Assembly: GCA_039704465.1 (NCBI GenBank)
Contig: JASFAU010000020.1
Coordinates: 372,001-436,000 of the forward strand
Source of the DNA: Plasmodiophora brassicae
Lineage: Eukaryota > Endomyxa > Phytomyxea > Plasmodiophorida > Plasmodiophoridae
DNA length: 64,000 bases
Direction: 5' to 3'
Part shown: piece by piece, positions 1 through 11,600 of the stretch
Numbering within the stretch: the stretch's first letter is position 1
Layout: each line of letters begins with the position of its first letter
Notes under the pieces: generated by a model
The model's database searches: none
The model's input: only the letters and a program-made list of their open reading frames with translations
What the model was told of the DNA's origin: nothing
Made by a program: the position numbers and the translations under genes

Positions 1-11
1 GATGACAGGAT

Positions 12-485
12 CTATGCACGACTTCTGCCGTTGTCGTGCGGATTGGAGCCCGGCAGCTGATAATCGTCCGATAATTCCGTACGGTGCGCGTTCGCCTGAG
101 CCCACGAGTACCACCGCGTGGTGCGGTACCTGGTGAAGCGGGCCAGGTTATCCTCAAGGGAATCATCCGTCCGCCAGTGTGTGCTGGCGATGAACCCAGG
201 AATGCTCAGACCGTCCACCGACCCTGAATCGTAAACCTCGGTGCGAAAGTTGTTCTTCGCGTCCCATTTCGACAGAATCAATACGGCCTCGTTCACGCCG
301 CACAGTGTTTGATATCGGTGGAATGCGGCGCGTAGGGCGTGCTCAGCTCGCAGCCGCCGTTCCTTGATCGAGCGCGTGGAGACGCCCTCCTGCTGGGCAA
401 GGCGTTCGTCCCCCTGCGCCAAGATGATTGAACGCAAAGTGGCGAAGTCCTCGCGCAGCTGGGCCCGGCGAGCCGACATAATCAT
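12..485 (-). CDS. Hypothetical protein, possibly transposon-associated
   Basis: I do not recognise this 157-residue open frame. It starts at the ATG at 483-485; the frame runs further upstream to about 575 but has only a GTG there, so an upstream exon may exist. The N-terminal part is helical and charged. A 10-residue unit (RRAQL preceded by S/T and followed by M or R) is present twice because a 16-bp sequence repeats at 457-472 and 487-502. The C-terminal half is rich in Trp, Arg and Asp. It lies at the edge of a transposon-rich stretch, so it may be a fragment of a mobile element or a small host gene. Confidence 0.3.
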   Translation of the reverse strand: MIMSARRAQLREDFATLRSIILAQGDERLAQQEGVSTRSIKERRLRAEHALRAAFHRYQTLCGVNEAVLILSKWDAKNNFRTEVYDSGSVDGLSIPGFIASTHWRTDDSLEDNLARFTRYRTTRWYSWAQANAHRTELSDDYQLPGSNPHDNGRSRA

Positions 486-690
486 CAGCTGGGCCCGGCG
501 AGTTGACGAACTCGTCCTCGTCCGACCACCTGCCCATACTGTTGTCCATACTGTCGACGTTGGCAATGAACACACTCAGGCTCGACGTCAGACCAGCAGC
601 CAGCCGTCACATCGGTCGGCTCCGCCGCCCGTAGCGTAGCGACTCAGCGGGCGACAACGCGTCACAGTGGCGCGGGCGGCCGCGCAGTAT

Positions 691-800
691 ACCGACTCGG
701 GACTCCGCGCCGGTACAAGGCTCGGCTCCGCCCATAAAATACCGACTTGGCCTCCCAAGTCGGTGTTCTGCAGTATACCGACTCGGCAACCCAAGTCGGT
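691..800. repeat. Short repeated hairpins, ACCGACTYGG family
   Basis: The word ACCGACTYGG occurs at 691, 741 and 777. Its inverse CCAAGTCGGT occurs at 755 and 791. The copies at 741-750 and 755-764 form a perfect 10-bp stem with a 4-base loop; those at 777-786 and 791-800 form the same stem with one mismatch. A further hairpin-like CTCGG/CCGAG pair lies near 850-870. The phrase AGTATACCGACT precedes the direct copies. These could be mobile-element termini or a small satellite; no gene is seen between 486 and about 1000. Confidence 0.5.
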
Positions 801-1200
801 GTAGCTAGAACAAGGGGGTTGGCGACCGGGGGTTGGCGACCGGTCCCTGACCAGTAGACGGACTCGGCTTCCCGAGACCGCTTATACTATAGGTCATGCT
901 GCCCGTCACAGGACGCCACGGAGTCCGCCACGGAAATGCCTCATGGCACGCTATTTATAACTGTAGGAGAGCATCTCCACCGCACAGAATTTTCGGTTAT
1001 CGCCACATGACGGATCGGGAAATAGTAGTAATGATTTGGGGGGTCCGGCACCACCGCGGGGAAAAGCCGCACGAGGACTCGGAGGACTCGGAGGACTCGT
1101 CCTCATCTAGCAGTGATGATATCGGTGAAGTCGTCACGGCCGGCTTGTTGCTCAGCGAGCAAACGCCCAACCACCGGCCAAAGATGGGCGTCGAGCGCGG

Positions 1201-1656
1201 ATGGGGCGGATCTCGACCTGGATCGGCAGTTTTCCAGACGGAACCGCCAAGAAGCCGTTGCGGTTCCCATCTGCACGAGCAGGCATGTTCAGTACGGGAA
1301 AGGAACACGAGCCGACGGTTGTCATTGAGGCCATCGCCGATCACGACTGCACGATCTGGCATTTCTTCTGTGGCTGCCCGGGGTCGCTCAACGATCTCAA
1401 CGTCCTGAATCGCTCTCCGGTTCTGAACTCCCAAATCACGGGGGAAATGCCGACCGTGCTATACTCGGTTGGTCAGAACGAGTATTCTATACCGTACTAT
1501 CTGGTGGATGGTATATATCCCGACTATCACTGCTTCGTGTCGACGATCAGCAATCCTTCATTGCGCGCGCAAAAGTTGTTTGCCACGAAGCAGGAGGCGA
1601 AACGTAAGGGTATCGAGCGCGCGTTCGGGATTCCGCAGCACCGGTTCCACTCCTAA
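1201..1656 (+). pseudogene. PIF/Harbinger-type DDE transposase, degraded
   Basis: From about 1315 onward the translation matches the plant-transposase/Harbinger DDE nuclease family. It shows a DHDCTIWHFFCGCPGSLND block, followed by NVLNRSP, then the LVDGIYPDY block, and finally QEAKRKGIERAFGIPQHRF. These are the conserved middle and C-terminal parts of this nuclease. The N-terminal part is scrambled among frames (weak similarity in the frame that runs 896-1408), and the frame ends at a stop at 1656. The next Harbinger-like piece (LWHRDALCVVV) resumes in another frame at about 1668. The copy is therefore inactive. I infer an old DNA transposon insertion. Confidence 0.75.
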
Positions 1657-1664
1657 CAATTCCG

Positions 1665-1883
1665 ATGAATCTCTGGCATCGGGATGCGCTATGTGTCGTT
1701 GTCAAGGAATTGTTGATCGGATGGAAGGGTTTCTCTGAAGCGGAGGATTCATGGGAGCCAATCTGCAGGTTGGCGATGGATGTACCGAAGCTGGTGAAGG
1801 CACATGCCGCCAGGATGAGGAAGGAGAAACATCACCTTGCTGATGAGGTTAAGGAGTTACTTAAGGCGGAAGGAGTCCAGTAG
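1665..1883 (+). pseudogene. Chromodomain fragment fused to Harbinger tail
   Basis: This 72-residue frame begins with a short Harbinger-like segment (NLWHRDALCVVV) and passes directly into a chromodomain signature: ELLIGWKGFSEAEDSWEP followed by DVPKLV. That arrangement (V-x-W-K-G-F/Y, a glutamate run, then S/T-W-E-P) is typical of the chromodomain at the end of Ty3/gypsy chromovirus integrases. The C-terminal 20 residues are Lys/Glu rich and helical. I read it as a chimera between two decayed elements; a domesticated chromo-protein is less likely because there is no intact N-terminal part. Confidence 0.6.
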
Positions 1884-2560
1884 GCTAGTCATGCTTTTTT
1901 CCCGGATGCGCGCTGGGTTATTTTAATGCCGACGGCCATGTGACGACAGAAGCCAAAACTGTGTTCTACGAAGATTGAGACTTAATTATGTTAATTAGAC
2001 TATATTAAGGAGAAGACATGATTAGGATACACCACCACTGAAGACACCTGCAAGGAGGAGCATTTCTTTGAAGGAGGGGAATGTGCCGGCTCCAAGCTAT
2101 AAGACAAGAATAGCTGTGATCCGGCTAGGCCGCCCTAAGAATGACGGACATGCACGGAGTGCGCACGGAGTCCGCACGGCGTCCGTGGGAGCTGCAGGTC
2201 GGGGACACAGACGATTATACTACACGGCTGATATACCATCACCGTTGGGACGTCACACTCTCCACAATCTCATTATCGACTTCGAACGAAAACATGGCAT
2301 CGATTCGACGTGCGTCGAAGGTACGTTTCTGAACATCCATTTGTCATTGTTCCTGCCAAGGACGATGAGCTATCGGCCAATGCAAAGCTGGTTAATATGT
2401 CGCGGATCCACAGCCGTTCTATGCACGCCCGGCTCACTGGTCTCCGAGGCAAAGCAGTCCAAGTTGTGGATCGGGACAGCCACCCTTATCGCTCTTCATC
2501 TTTGACCTATGGATAGTTGGGCCCATTCGATGTGGCATAGGAATTGACAGCTGTATATAG

Positions 2561-3348
2561 GTGTCCGGCACCCGTCCCTCATAGTAGGTAGACTATTATG
2601 GCCCTTGACTCCAAATGATCGCACATTGCACAGGCTGCCGGAATCAGGATCAATGAAGAACTTCGGGTCCACGTTCTTCTCCGTAAAGGTCACGTCAACG
2701 TCAACTGAGTGACCGTCGTTGCCTACAATTGCCGTAACGCACGAATTTGTGAACAAGACTGATCATTGGGCGAAACGTAAAACTTCACCAGGACATGAGG
2801 ACCCTAACTTCTACGTTGCGCCCCAATGAGCACTGCAGATTCGCCCAATGAGTCCTGCAGACGGGTCATAACGCGCGGAAGGTTTTCCGTGTGGTACCGG
2901 TCCAATACTCGCCAAGAACGGTACGTATTGTCATACAAAGGAACGCTCACGAAATTGATTATGCTTGTTTGTGTAGCCAAAGCGCATTCACTGTTGACTG
3001 ACGAGGACGGCATGGCCCCAGTCGTCTTAGGCGGAAAATCGGAACCTGTCAAGCAGAGTTCGCACGTCGTGGAGCAAACAGACGTCCAGTCACTTGAGCC
3101 TCAACGTGATCCTTCCAGATTTCTGTACAACGATGTCATTCGGTTTGGCTCGAAGGCAACGATATTCTTGAAGCTGTTCACAAATTCGTGCGTTACGGCA
3201 ATTGTAAGCAAGGACGGTCATTCAGATGACGTGACGTTTACGGAGAAGAACGTGGACCCGAAGTTCTTCATTGATCCTGATTCCGGCAGCCTGCGCGATC
3301 ATCTGGAGTCAAGGGCCATAATAGTCTACTATGAGGGACGGGTGCCGT
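2561..3348. repeat. Inverted pair of about 180-bp sequences
   Basis: The minus strand of 2561-2753 and the plus strand of 3176-3348 encode nearly the same peptide. Both contain FTNSCVTAIV, then a DGHS word, then VTFTEKNVDPKFFIDPD. The two copies face each other across about 420 bp. The plus copy sits at the end of an open frame 2826-3371; neither belongs to a recognisable gene. This looks like an inverted duplication within a decayed mobile element. The stretch 1884-2560 contains only short, non-homologous frames. Confidence 0.6.
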
Positions 3349-4400
3349 CGTTCAGATGGATCGCAACGTAATCGAAAACGTCCCGCAGCGTCAACGGTGC
3401 TGCTGAAATGCAGCGCCCGAATGCTGCGCCAGTCGATAACTGGAGCAGTTGCACAAAGTTAACGCATCGTGCCGGCCTGTCATACCTGGAAAGGTTGCGT
3501 TGCACCCCGGCACTGGCGTTCTTGCCCGGGATTGCGATTCGTGACAATGCAGGATGCCACCGCATATGCGTTCGCCCACCGTGTGGCAGGCGGCTGGAAA
3601 CCGCAGGTGTTCGGCCTCGCACGTCGCAGGTCGTCGTCGGCGCTCAAATGAGCCTGCCTGCCCCGCGCCACGGCCGACCAGCCGAACGGACCAACCGACC
3701 CATGACGACCGCAACGCATACTGCTGGACGGCTGCCGACGGGTCTGGTGAGCGGCGCCTGCCTGACCTGCACGTCGTCCAGCAGGGCGGTGGAGCCCAGT
3801 GCCCGTTGCCGCCGGCCGACATGCGAACGCCTGCCATTGACGACCGACACCATCCCTGCCGGCATATCGCCCAAGCCAAAGCCGTTCAGTACACGCAGAC
3901 GAGGTCAGCACGCGCGATGAACCACACAGGCATGTCCAACCGACCTTTGTTGTTAGGCGGCATCTTGCTGATGCGTCAAGTCTTCTCTGACTTGGTATGC
4001 AACGGCGCTCGATCTTTGTCATCCACACGTTGCAGGTCGTTCATGTTTAATTATCGATGGGGGTTAATATGACGTGTCATGTGTGTCGTACAGACGATAA
4101 TGTCACCGACATCCACTGCCACGTAACATGTTTCTCGTCGGCGCTCGTACCGCTTTACCCAGGCCTAGCAGGTAGTTCGGTCTTAGTTGTTGATGAGGGC
4201 ATATCGTGTGATGTTGGTTTGTCTCCTACAGGCGATAATGAATAATGACACCGCCGTTTGCTGGCGGTCGCGATCTTGCCGATTGTCGTGCACGGTCACC
4301 GTCTTTCACGAGTAGTCGACATCGGGTGTCAGCGCCGACTGGCGCTCGGCCATGGCGTGGAGCGCGGCTGGGGCGCTACGACTGTTAAAGACCGTCGTAG
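3349..4400. other. No supportable gene; overlapping frames on both strands
   Basis: Several overlapping frames of 80-180 codons exist (for example 3408-3920, 3554-4072 and, on the minus strand, 3480-4028). None has a recognisable domain, a convincing splice pattern or clear compositional bias. The region is flanked by inverted repeats on both sides, so it is most simply part of the transposon-rich zone. Confidence 0.4.
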
Positions 4401-5032
4401 ACGCCATCAACTCTGGCACGTACTCATCGGTAATGTTGGTAGGCGGCGGGTCGACGAGCGCAACGAACAGACGACGCGGTCGGACCATCGCAGCAGCATC
4501 ATCACATGGATACCGTGACGTCCTGGACGGTCTCTGGTCCTCTTTACGCGCTCCACCAACGCTTTCATCACGCGGGTATCCTCGAAACGTGACTCGGGGA
4601 TGATCGACATGACGTCGCTCCAAAGAGCACGGTGAGGTAACCGTTGCATCAAGCGGGTATCATCGAAACGTGCATCGAGGATGATCGACATGACGTCGCT
4701 CCAAAGAGTATGGTGAGGTTATTGACGAGGGGGTGGGTGTCGAGATACTACCCGTGAATCGCTTGCACTTGTTGGGTGTAGCAAACGCTGCTCATCGTGC
4801 TCTTTGGAGCGACGTCATGTCGATCATCCCCGAGTCACGTTTCGATGATACCCGCGTGATGAAAGCGTTGATGGAGCGCGTAAAGAGGACCAGAGGCCGT
4901 CCAGGACGTCACGGTATCCATGTGATGATGCTGCTGCGATGGTCCGACCGCGTCGTCAATCCGTTCGTTGCGCTCGTCGACCCGGCGCCTACCAACATTA
5001 CCGATGAGTACGTGTCGGAATTGATGGCGTCT
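4401..5032. repeat. Inverted repeat, about 235-bp arms
   Basis: Sequence 4401-4634 and the reverse complement of 4796-5032 are about 90% identical by eye. The right arm (plus strand) and left arm (minus strand) both encode a peptide starting MSIIPESRF(D/E)DTRVMKAL, followed by RPGRHGIHVMMLLRWSDRVV. A third, partial copy of the start (MSIILDARFDDTR) lies in tandem at about 4650-4700 on the minus strand. The central spacer is about 160 bp. I do not recognise the protein; the pattern suggests a multicopy element fragment that was inverted and duplicated. Confidence 0.65.
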
Positions 5033-5039
5033 AGTTTCA

Positions 5040-5525
5040 ACAGGCGGAACACGTAGACAGGCTCGTCTTCCTCGAAGGCAAACCTTCGACTGTCGTCTCG
5101 CAGCCGAGTCCCACTCACTATCAACGCCTGGCCCTGCAGGTCAATGTCAGGCACGACCTGATGATGAAGGGCTGTGTCATTTCGCCCACCGGCCGTTGCA
5201 GTCTGTTTGCGCCGTGCAAGGTGCTGGCCCACCCGTGCCCGTGTGCGCTCTGGGACTCCACTCAATGACGTCTTGCGACCCAACCATCGCTCGGACCCAT
5301 CACGGAGTGTTGCAGGTCCACGATCACCAGCGACTCGTCGACGGCAGCGGAACCGAAGGAGATGTCGATGATAGAGCGTCCGTACCGGGCGTCCTGGAAT
5401 GTCCATCGCGACGTCGGGTCGTAGCACAGGTCGGCGTGTAGCGGTTGGAACCCGCCCGCCCCGGCAACGTCATTGACGACTTCGATCCCGTCGGGCCCGC
5501 GACTTGGTGGTCGCCGGTCACCTGC
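5040..5525 (-). pseudogene. Possible gene remnant next to the inverted repeat
   Basis: Two minus-strand frames here read like real protein rather than noise. One (about 5275-5520) gives VVNDVAGAGGFQPLHADLCY and later WTFQDARYGRSIIDISFGS, then ends at a stop near 5271. The other (about 5040-5180) gives VVPDIDLQGQALIVSGTRLR and a continuation rich in Asp and Glu. They could be two exons of one decayed gene whose 3' part merges with the inverted-repeat arm at about 5032. I do not recognise the family and there is no complete reading frame. Confidence 0.25.
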
Positions 5526-5697
5526 GAATTACGCTGCGGTGACGCAACTCACGTGACTCAATGATTGTTCGATACGTCCAGCGCCGGCGTGCCATGACAC
5601 AATGTGTCGTGGATTCCGACTTCCGGCCGGGACGGTAAATTTCTCGTTCATAGCGATCGTTCTACGCGCGTCCTGACGCTGCATCCCATAGCCAATC

Positions 5698-8600
5698 ATG
5701 CGAGTGTACATCATACCTGCGGTCGTCACGTTCCTCTCGTTCGTTTCGTTCTCGTTGGCGAATTTCGATCCGGGACCGTCTGCCGACGCCTGTGATCCAG
5801 TACATGACGCCGATGTCGTGTCCAAAGCCAGGTTGGCGGACGCGTTCACGCATCCCCTTAGCACGGACGAGCGTCGTCGCAGGCTGCTGTCGTTCGCCAC
5901 CCTCGTCTCTCGTCTTCCCGACGGCGAGTTCTGCTCTACCGCCCAAGACGTCCTGCGGCAGGTGGCGATTACGACCGACGATCGGGAAGCGTCGGCCATG
6001 CTAGCCGCCGGTGCTGCCTTCATCCTGCACCGCGCCCATAGCATTCCTTGCCCGTGCGCCGGGAGCCTAACGCACAACGACGACGCACGTCTGCACCTAC
6101 TGTCCTCACGTTTGCTTGCCAGCGGTGGCGACCCGTTTGAGCACGCGTCGCCCGACTCGCTGCTGAAACCGATTGCGAACTTCTTTGGCGATACCTGGGC
6201 GTTGTCGCTCGGCGTCGACGGGTTCGTCTACTCGGACGCGCTGGCCTTCATGCACGCGCTCCTGTCCAGGCTGCCCGTTGAGGACGTGCAGGCGCAGCGG
6301 CACCAGCTCGCTATCGCGGCGCTGTTCGCCCGGATGATGGAGCGTGGGGGCGAGGTTGCAGATAGCGCGTTGTTCCTCGCCGAGTTCGCGAAGGTTCTCC
6401 TAGTGACGTCCAGGGACATCGTTGTTCCGATTGGGTGGGTCTCGACGCATGAAGGGCATGCGATGCTGATGCAGATTGCGTACGACGACGCGGCGACCCT
6501 GACGATCTCTGTGTACAACGCGGGCGCAGGATCGGATAACACGCATGCCCACGTCAAGCACAAGGATCGGATCAACGTCGTCCCCGTCGTGAAGTTCGTT
6601 CACGTTCCTTTAGGAGATATGCTGCACGACCTGGACATCGTGTTCCAACTGTTCTCCATGATGACTGGACCGCGGGCGCATATCCCCACCGGCCAGGAGC
6701 AGTATAGCGCCGATGACATTTACCAACGGATCCTGTTCCCGCTTCACCAGTACCACGACGCGTCCGTGCTGATGCCATCGACCCGGTTCCAGCAGTCGGG
6801 GACGTGCACCATGAAGTCGCAGCTCGCCTATATGCAGGTGTCGCTGGGAGACCGGTTCCGCAGCGTCAAGGAAGGCCTTCAGCGCGCAGCTCTGGATCTG
6901 GTTACGTCCGTCCTCGACGACACCCAGCTGACGATCCATCAGCCGCATACCTGGCTGTTCGTCCTGCGTGAGGTGGGCCGGAACGTGGCGCGTCGTCACC
7001 TGAAACACATCGACGACCACGGTCGCGTTGCTGGTGGACGAGTTCTCAACGACGACAAGTTCGAGCGCGTGTTCCGCAGGGTCAAACAGATGGTAGAAGG
7101 TGCCTCCATGAGGGTTACCATTCGAAAGACGACGTCAATCGCCTCGTCCAATGATTCCCATGCGACGATTTCCTCGTTCCTCGACGGTCCTGGCGTGGAA
7201 CGTATCGTCCGTGACTCGTCTGATGATTATCTTTCGCCGGAGGCAACGCTTCCGAGCGCCTTCACGACACCGCTAGAATCAACGGTTTCCCTGCGCTCGT
7301 TGGCAACGGCGATGGAGGCTCACGTTGTCCTTAACGTTCCGCTGGTTTCCACGATCCTATCTATTCCTGGACACGTTCTGCGCCCCGAACACTATTCGGC
7401 GATGTCAAAGGCGGACGCTGACGATGTGCTCACCTCGATCACTACGATTGCCGACGGTTATGTGCGTCGTGCGTTTAATCACGTGTCCCACTGGGATTCC
7501 GTGCTGGCTCTGAACAAGCTCCTGATCATGATGTGGCGTGTAATGTGCCGCCTGGATGCCCTGGTAACCGATCGTGGCTCGGTGCCGCTGCTCAGCTCGC
7601 TTCCCATGTCGAACCACAACCTGTGTCTTCTGCGGCACCACAAGTTTCTGCTATCGTACGACCGATCGCTCGTCGACCATCTGGACGACATGTTTGACGC
7701 ACTGGGCCACCCTCTGGATTCCTGCAACACGTCAACGCTTCTGGAGGAAAACTCGATGCGAAACATGATGACGGAACCGATGGCGCTTCGGCAGTGGCTC
7801 CAGCATGTTGCCACCCGCATAACGACTCATGAGAACAACCTGATTCGCATCCCGGAGGATCCGACGGTGTCGGGATTCAGCAATGACGTCGCCTGTATCG
7901 TCTACGGTGAGCTCGCCAGTGGCCGTCTGAGATATGCTCTACCGGATACTCGGTCGAATGGTTCCTTGTCGACGCTGTCAAGTTTCGCTGCGTCCCGGGT
8001 CCCGGTGCTGATTCATTGGTGGACCATCATTGTGGTGCTGCTCACGACCGCGGAGCGACCCGTTTGGAGGACTGTGGCAGGCGGACCTGGCGTGGGTAAT
8101 CTCCCTGACGACCCGCAGTGCCCAGCAGAGATTGTCTTCCCCAATCCAACGTTCTTGTCAAGTGCTATTCCGCTTAAGCACCGCTTTGCCACAATCGGAC
8201 ACTTCTACTCCGGCCCCGTCTACAAATCTCGGACACAGCACGCCAGCAACAGGTTCCTACGTCCCCGAAGCTTACTTTGGGGCCCTGCTGAATCCGGAAC
8301 CGGCTTGGAAGTTGAATGGCCCGCTCTCCACGAATCGATTCGTCTAGTGGCACGCGCTTCCATCTCGCAGAACAGGTTCCTCGTCTCGCGCCACGCTTCT
8401 GCGCACCGTTTGACCCTGACGACCATGTTCCGTGATCAAACACGAATCCCTTCTATCCTGTTCGCCTGGCAATCGGGCCGCCTGGACGTGAGGAACCATA
8501 CGCACCAGGATATGATCGACTTCGCCCTGTTTCAGGGGCCAATCAACACGAACGGGAGCTTACAGGATCTCTGCCGGAGAGGTTCCCCGCTTGTCGACGC

Positions 8601-11600
8601 GCTCCTGGCGACGGCCCGACGTGCTGTGGACATTATTGCGCCGACAACCGCTCGAGACCAGCGCGCCATCCTCTGGCTCTACGCTCTGACATTCCGCGTC
8701 CGGTCGTTTCTGCCAAGGTCGGACGATGAATGTCGTATTCGACGCGATCTGCGTCTGGAGCTTGAGAACCGCGTCGTCCAGGATCGCGCCGTCTGGTCGT
8801 CGCTAACGATACGATCTCTGGCACACGCCATTATCATCTTTGCCAGCTCCGTCGATGACGACTGCCCGAGCGGACGCGACCCTGACTGGCTCAAGCACCT
8901 CCTGTCATGGCAAGGCAAGCGCTTAACGATTTACGACTTCACGGACGACGATGTGGATTCGGGTATCGCACCAGACTACGGTCACATCCATCATCAGGCC
9001 GACCTTTTCATGGCGGATAAATTGCCCCGCATCGTCGACGACCTGAACATGTTGGCCGATGGTCCCGCCCTCTGGACTGTCCTCCAGCAGGTTCGCGAAC
9101 GACGTCGTGCTGAGTTCGGCGCTCCCTGCGGAAACAATTATGATGAGAAGGACCTGGTCGCCCTGGCGTCTTCCTTGAGGTGGACGTGTGTGAACGGCGC
9201 GCCTTTTCCTGTATGTGCCGGGTCAGGCCAACAAGGCCAGTGCTCGTTCGGGTTGATGTGGGCCGAGGTTCGCTGTCGAGCACGCGATGGCTCGGTGCTG
9301 GGTGTGTTCGCGCACCAGGCCGCCCAGATGTACGGGCACCGATTCCTCGTGTCCACTCTCGCTATCGGCCGGGATCCTCGTGTCTCCATCGCCAAAGAGT
9401 ACAACAACCCGCCGACGTTCTCGGTCACGCCCGCGTCGACCTCCTTCTGGACGCGACTGGTCCTGCAGATGCGTAACGGCAAGTATCTGTTTGAAGACGG
9501 TGACCCCTCCGCTGTCGTCATGCACACCAAGGGGGCCCAATACGAGCTAGTCCAACACGACGCTCGCGACAGCACTCGGGGGACGACGTTCGTCTGGAAA
9601 CAGATCTCGGATACCTCAAACGTAGTCTTGGTCACCAACGACCATCTCCATCCCATTGAGAGGTATTCACGCGCTTCGTCGTCCCTTTCTCCTGTCCTGT
9701 ACGAGTTCGCCGATCCGTCGACGAAGACAGACTTCCTGGCGAGGTACGGCCGCGCTTTCGTCCGAGTCAACAACGATGTTCTGGACCTACAGGACGGCAT
9801 CACCGCGTTCGACGTATTCGAATCTGAGACGCCGTCTGATTGTTGCCATCGCGTGGTCTTCTACAAACACATCTACATGGGCGCGCCGCTGGCGTTCTCG
9901 TCCTGCAGCACCCCCGGGTCGAACGACCTCGTCTGGGAGGCCGATCCGACCTTCATCCTGGATCCTGACCAGCGACTGCATGGCATTGGCAAGCACACGT
10001 TCATCGTGGTTCGCCAGCGCGGCAGCAATCGGGTCAGGGCGTTCGCGCACGCTCTCGGGTTCACTCGGCTGGTCGATGTATCGCGGCGGCAATCGGATCG
10101 GATGGGTGTCAAGGTCGACGTCATCGTCGCCCGTGAACGGTCTGATCGCATCCTGGTCGCGTTCTGCCACCTTCGAGATCGACGGTACGCGCTGGCCCTC
10201 AGCATGCTGCACTCAGTGCATCAGTTGACGCCCTGGACGGACGACGAGTTCAAGTTGCTGGACCATATGGTGAACCAGCATACAGATACGGTCCCTGAAG
10301 CGATCGCCGTGCGGACGCTGGTCATGTTCCTCGATGACGACAATCTGGACCTGCCCGGTGCCTCGAAGAAGGTTCGCCCAACCCGGCTGATGAATGCCAA
10401 CCTGCTGACCACCTACTACCGCGTTCATGGTAACCTGCCGATTCGATTCCGTTTACTGGCCTACAACGATCTTGCGGGCGGACGTCACGACGAATGGTCG
10501 CGGGACAACGTCATCCTTGTGCGGACGCGCGATCAAGAGCGCCGGCTGTTGCGACGGCTGTTTCTCAATGGCCCACCGGATAAGGGCGGCTCAGAGTTCA
10601 CCGAATTCCAGTTGGCCGCTCGAATGGCATGGCTGGCGAACGACCACCAGCCGATGTACGCGGAGGCTCGCGTCTCGTCGGCGACGTGGACCTTCGCATC
10701 ATCCAAGGTGCCAGTTCGCAAGCTTGACGAATCGCGGCCCGAGACCAGCTGGCGGCAACTCTACTCGGTTCTACATGCGAACCCGTTGGCGCAGGGTGGC
10801 GACGTGTTCAGCGACCTGGGTGGACTTCTCGACCATGCCGACGACAACACCGTAACATTGGTCAGACGTCGCCTCTTCAACTGGCTGTTCGTTGCGACTC
10901 GTGGACGGCTTGGCAGGTAGCGCGATTCGCTGTCGGACCGTGATTTCTATCTGACGCCTCCTCTTCTTGCAGCACCATCTCCAACAGTACCTCTGTCCAG
11001 TATTTTCTTCAACGCATGCTTTATGGAACCCCCAGAAAGGGCATGCCTCGTTGGACGTTGACACCAGTCACCAAGCTTGCGAACGATTTTCCCTCTGACG
11101 TGTGTTACTCCTGCTTTCTCGATCTCGATGGCATGGCGCAGTACCCACTGCCGGAAACGCTCCCCGATACTGTCCGCCCCGTTCAGACAGCCGAAGATTT
11201 GTTCCGCGAGTTCAGCCAGTTTGAACTGGATCTCCACCGCGCGATGAATGCGAATCTTCGTGTGCTGAACACGTCTCAGGCTGACGCCACGGCCGACGCA
11301 GCCGAGGCAATGTCGATGCTCCAGCTGACAGGAGTTCCCGAATTCGAGCGATCACGATCAAACGCTGTGGTCCTGGAGGCGCAACGGGGCGCCGGTCGCC
11401 TTCGGGAACAAAGCGTACGCTATGAGCTGACTGCACCAGCCACAAACATCATCGTCGCCGTCAACGGCATCGCTAGTCGTCTTGATGCGCTGATCGAAGC
11501 CAGCGACGCTGCTATCAGGAACATTGTCCGGAACGGTGTCCCCGACCGTCGCCATGAGCTGTTCTCACAGGGGCTCGGTGCTGACGACCAGTTCGAGTAC

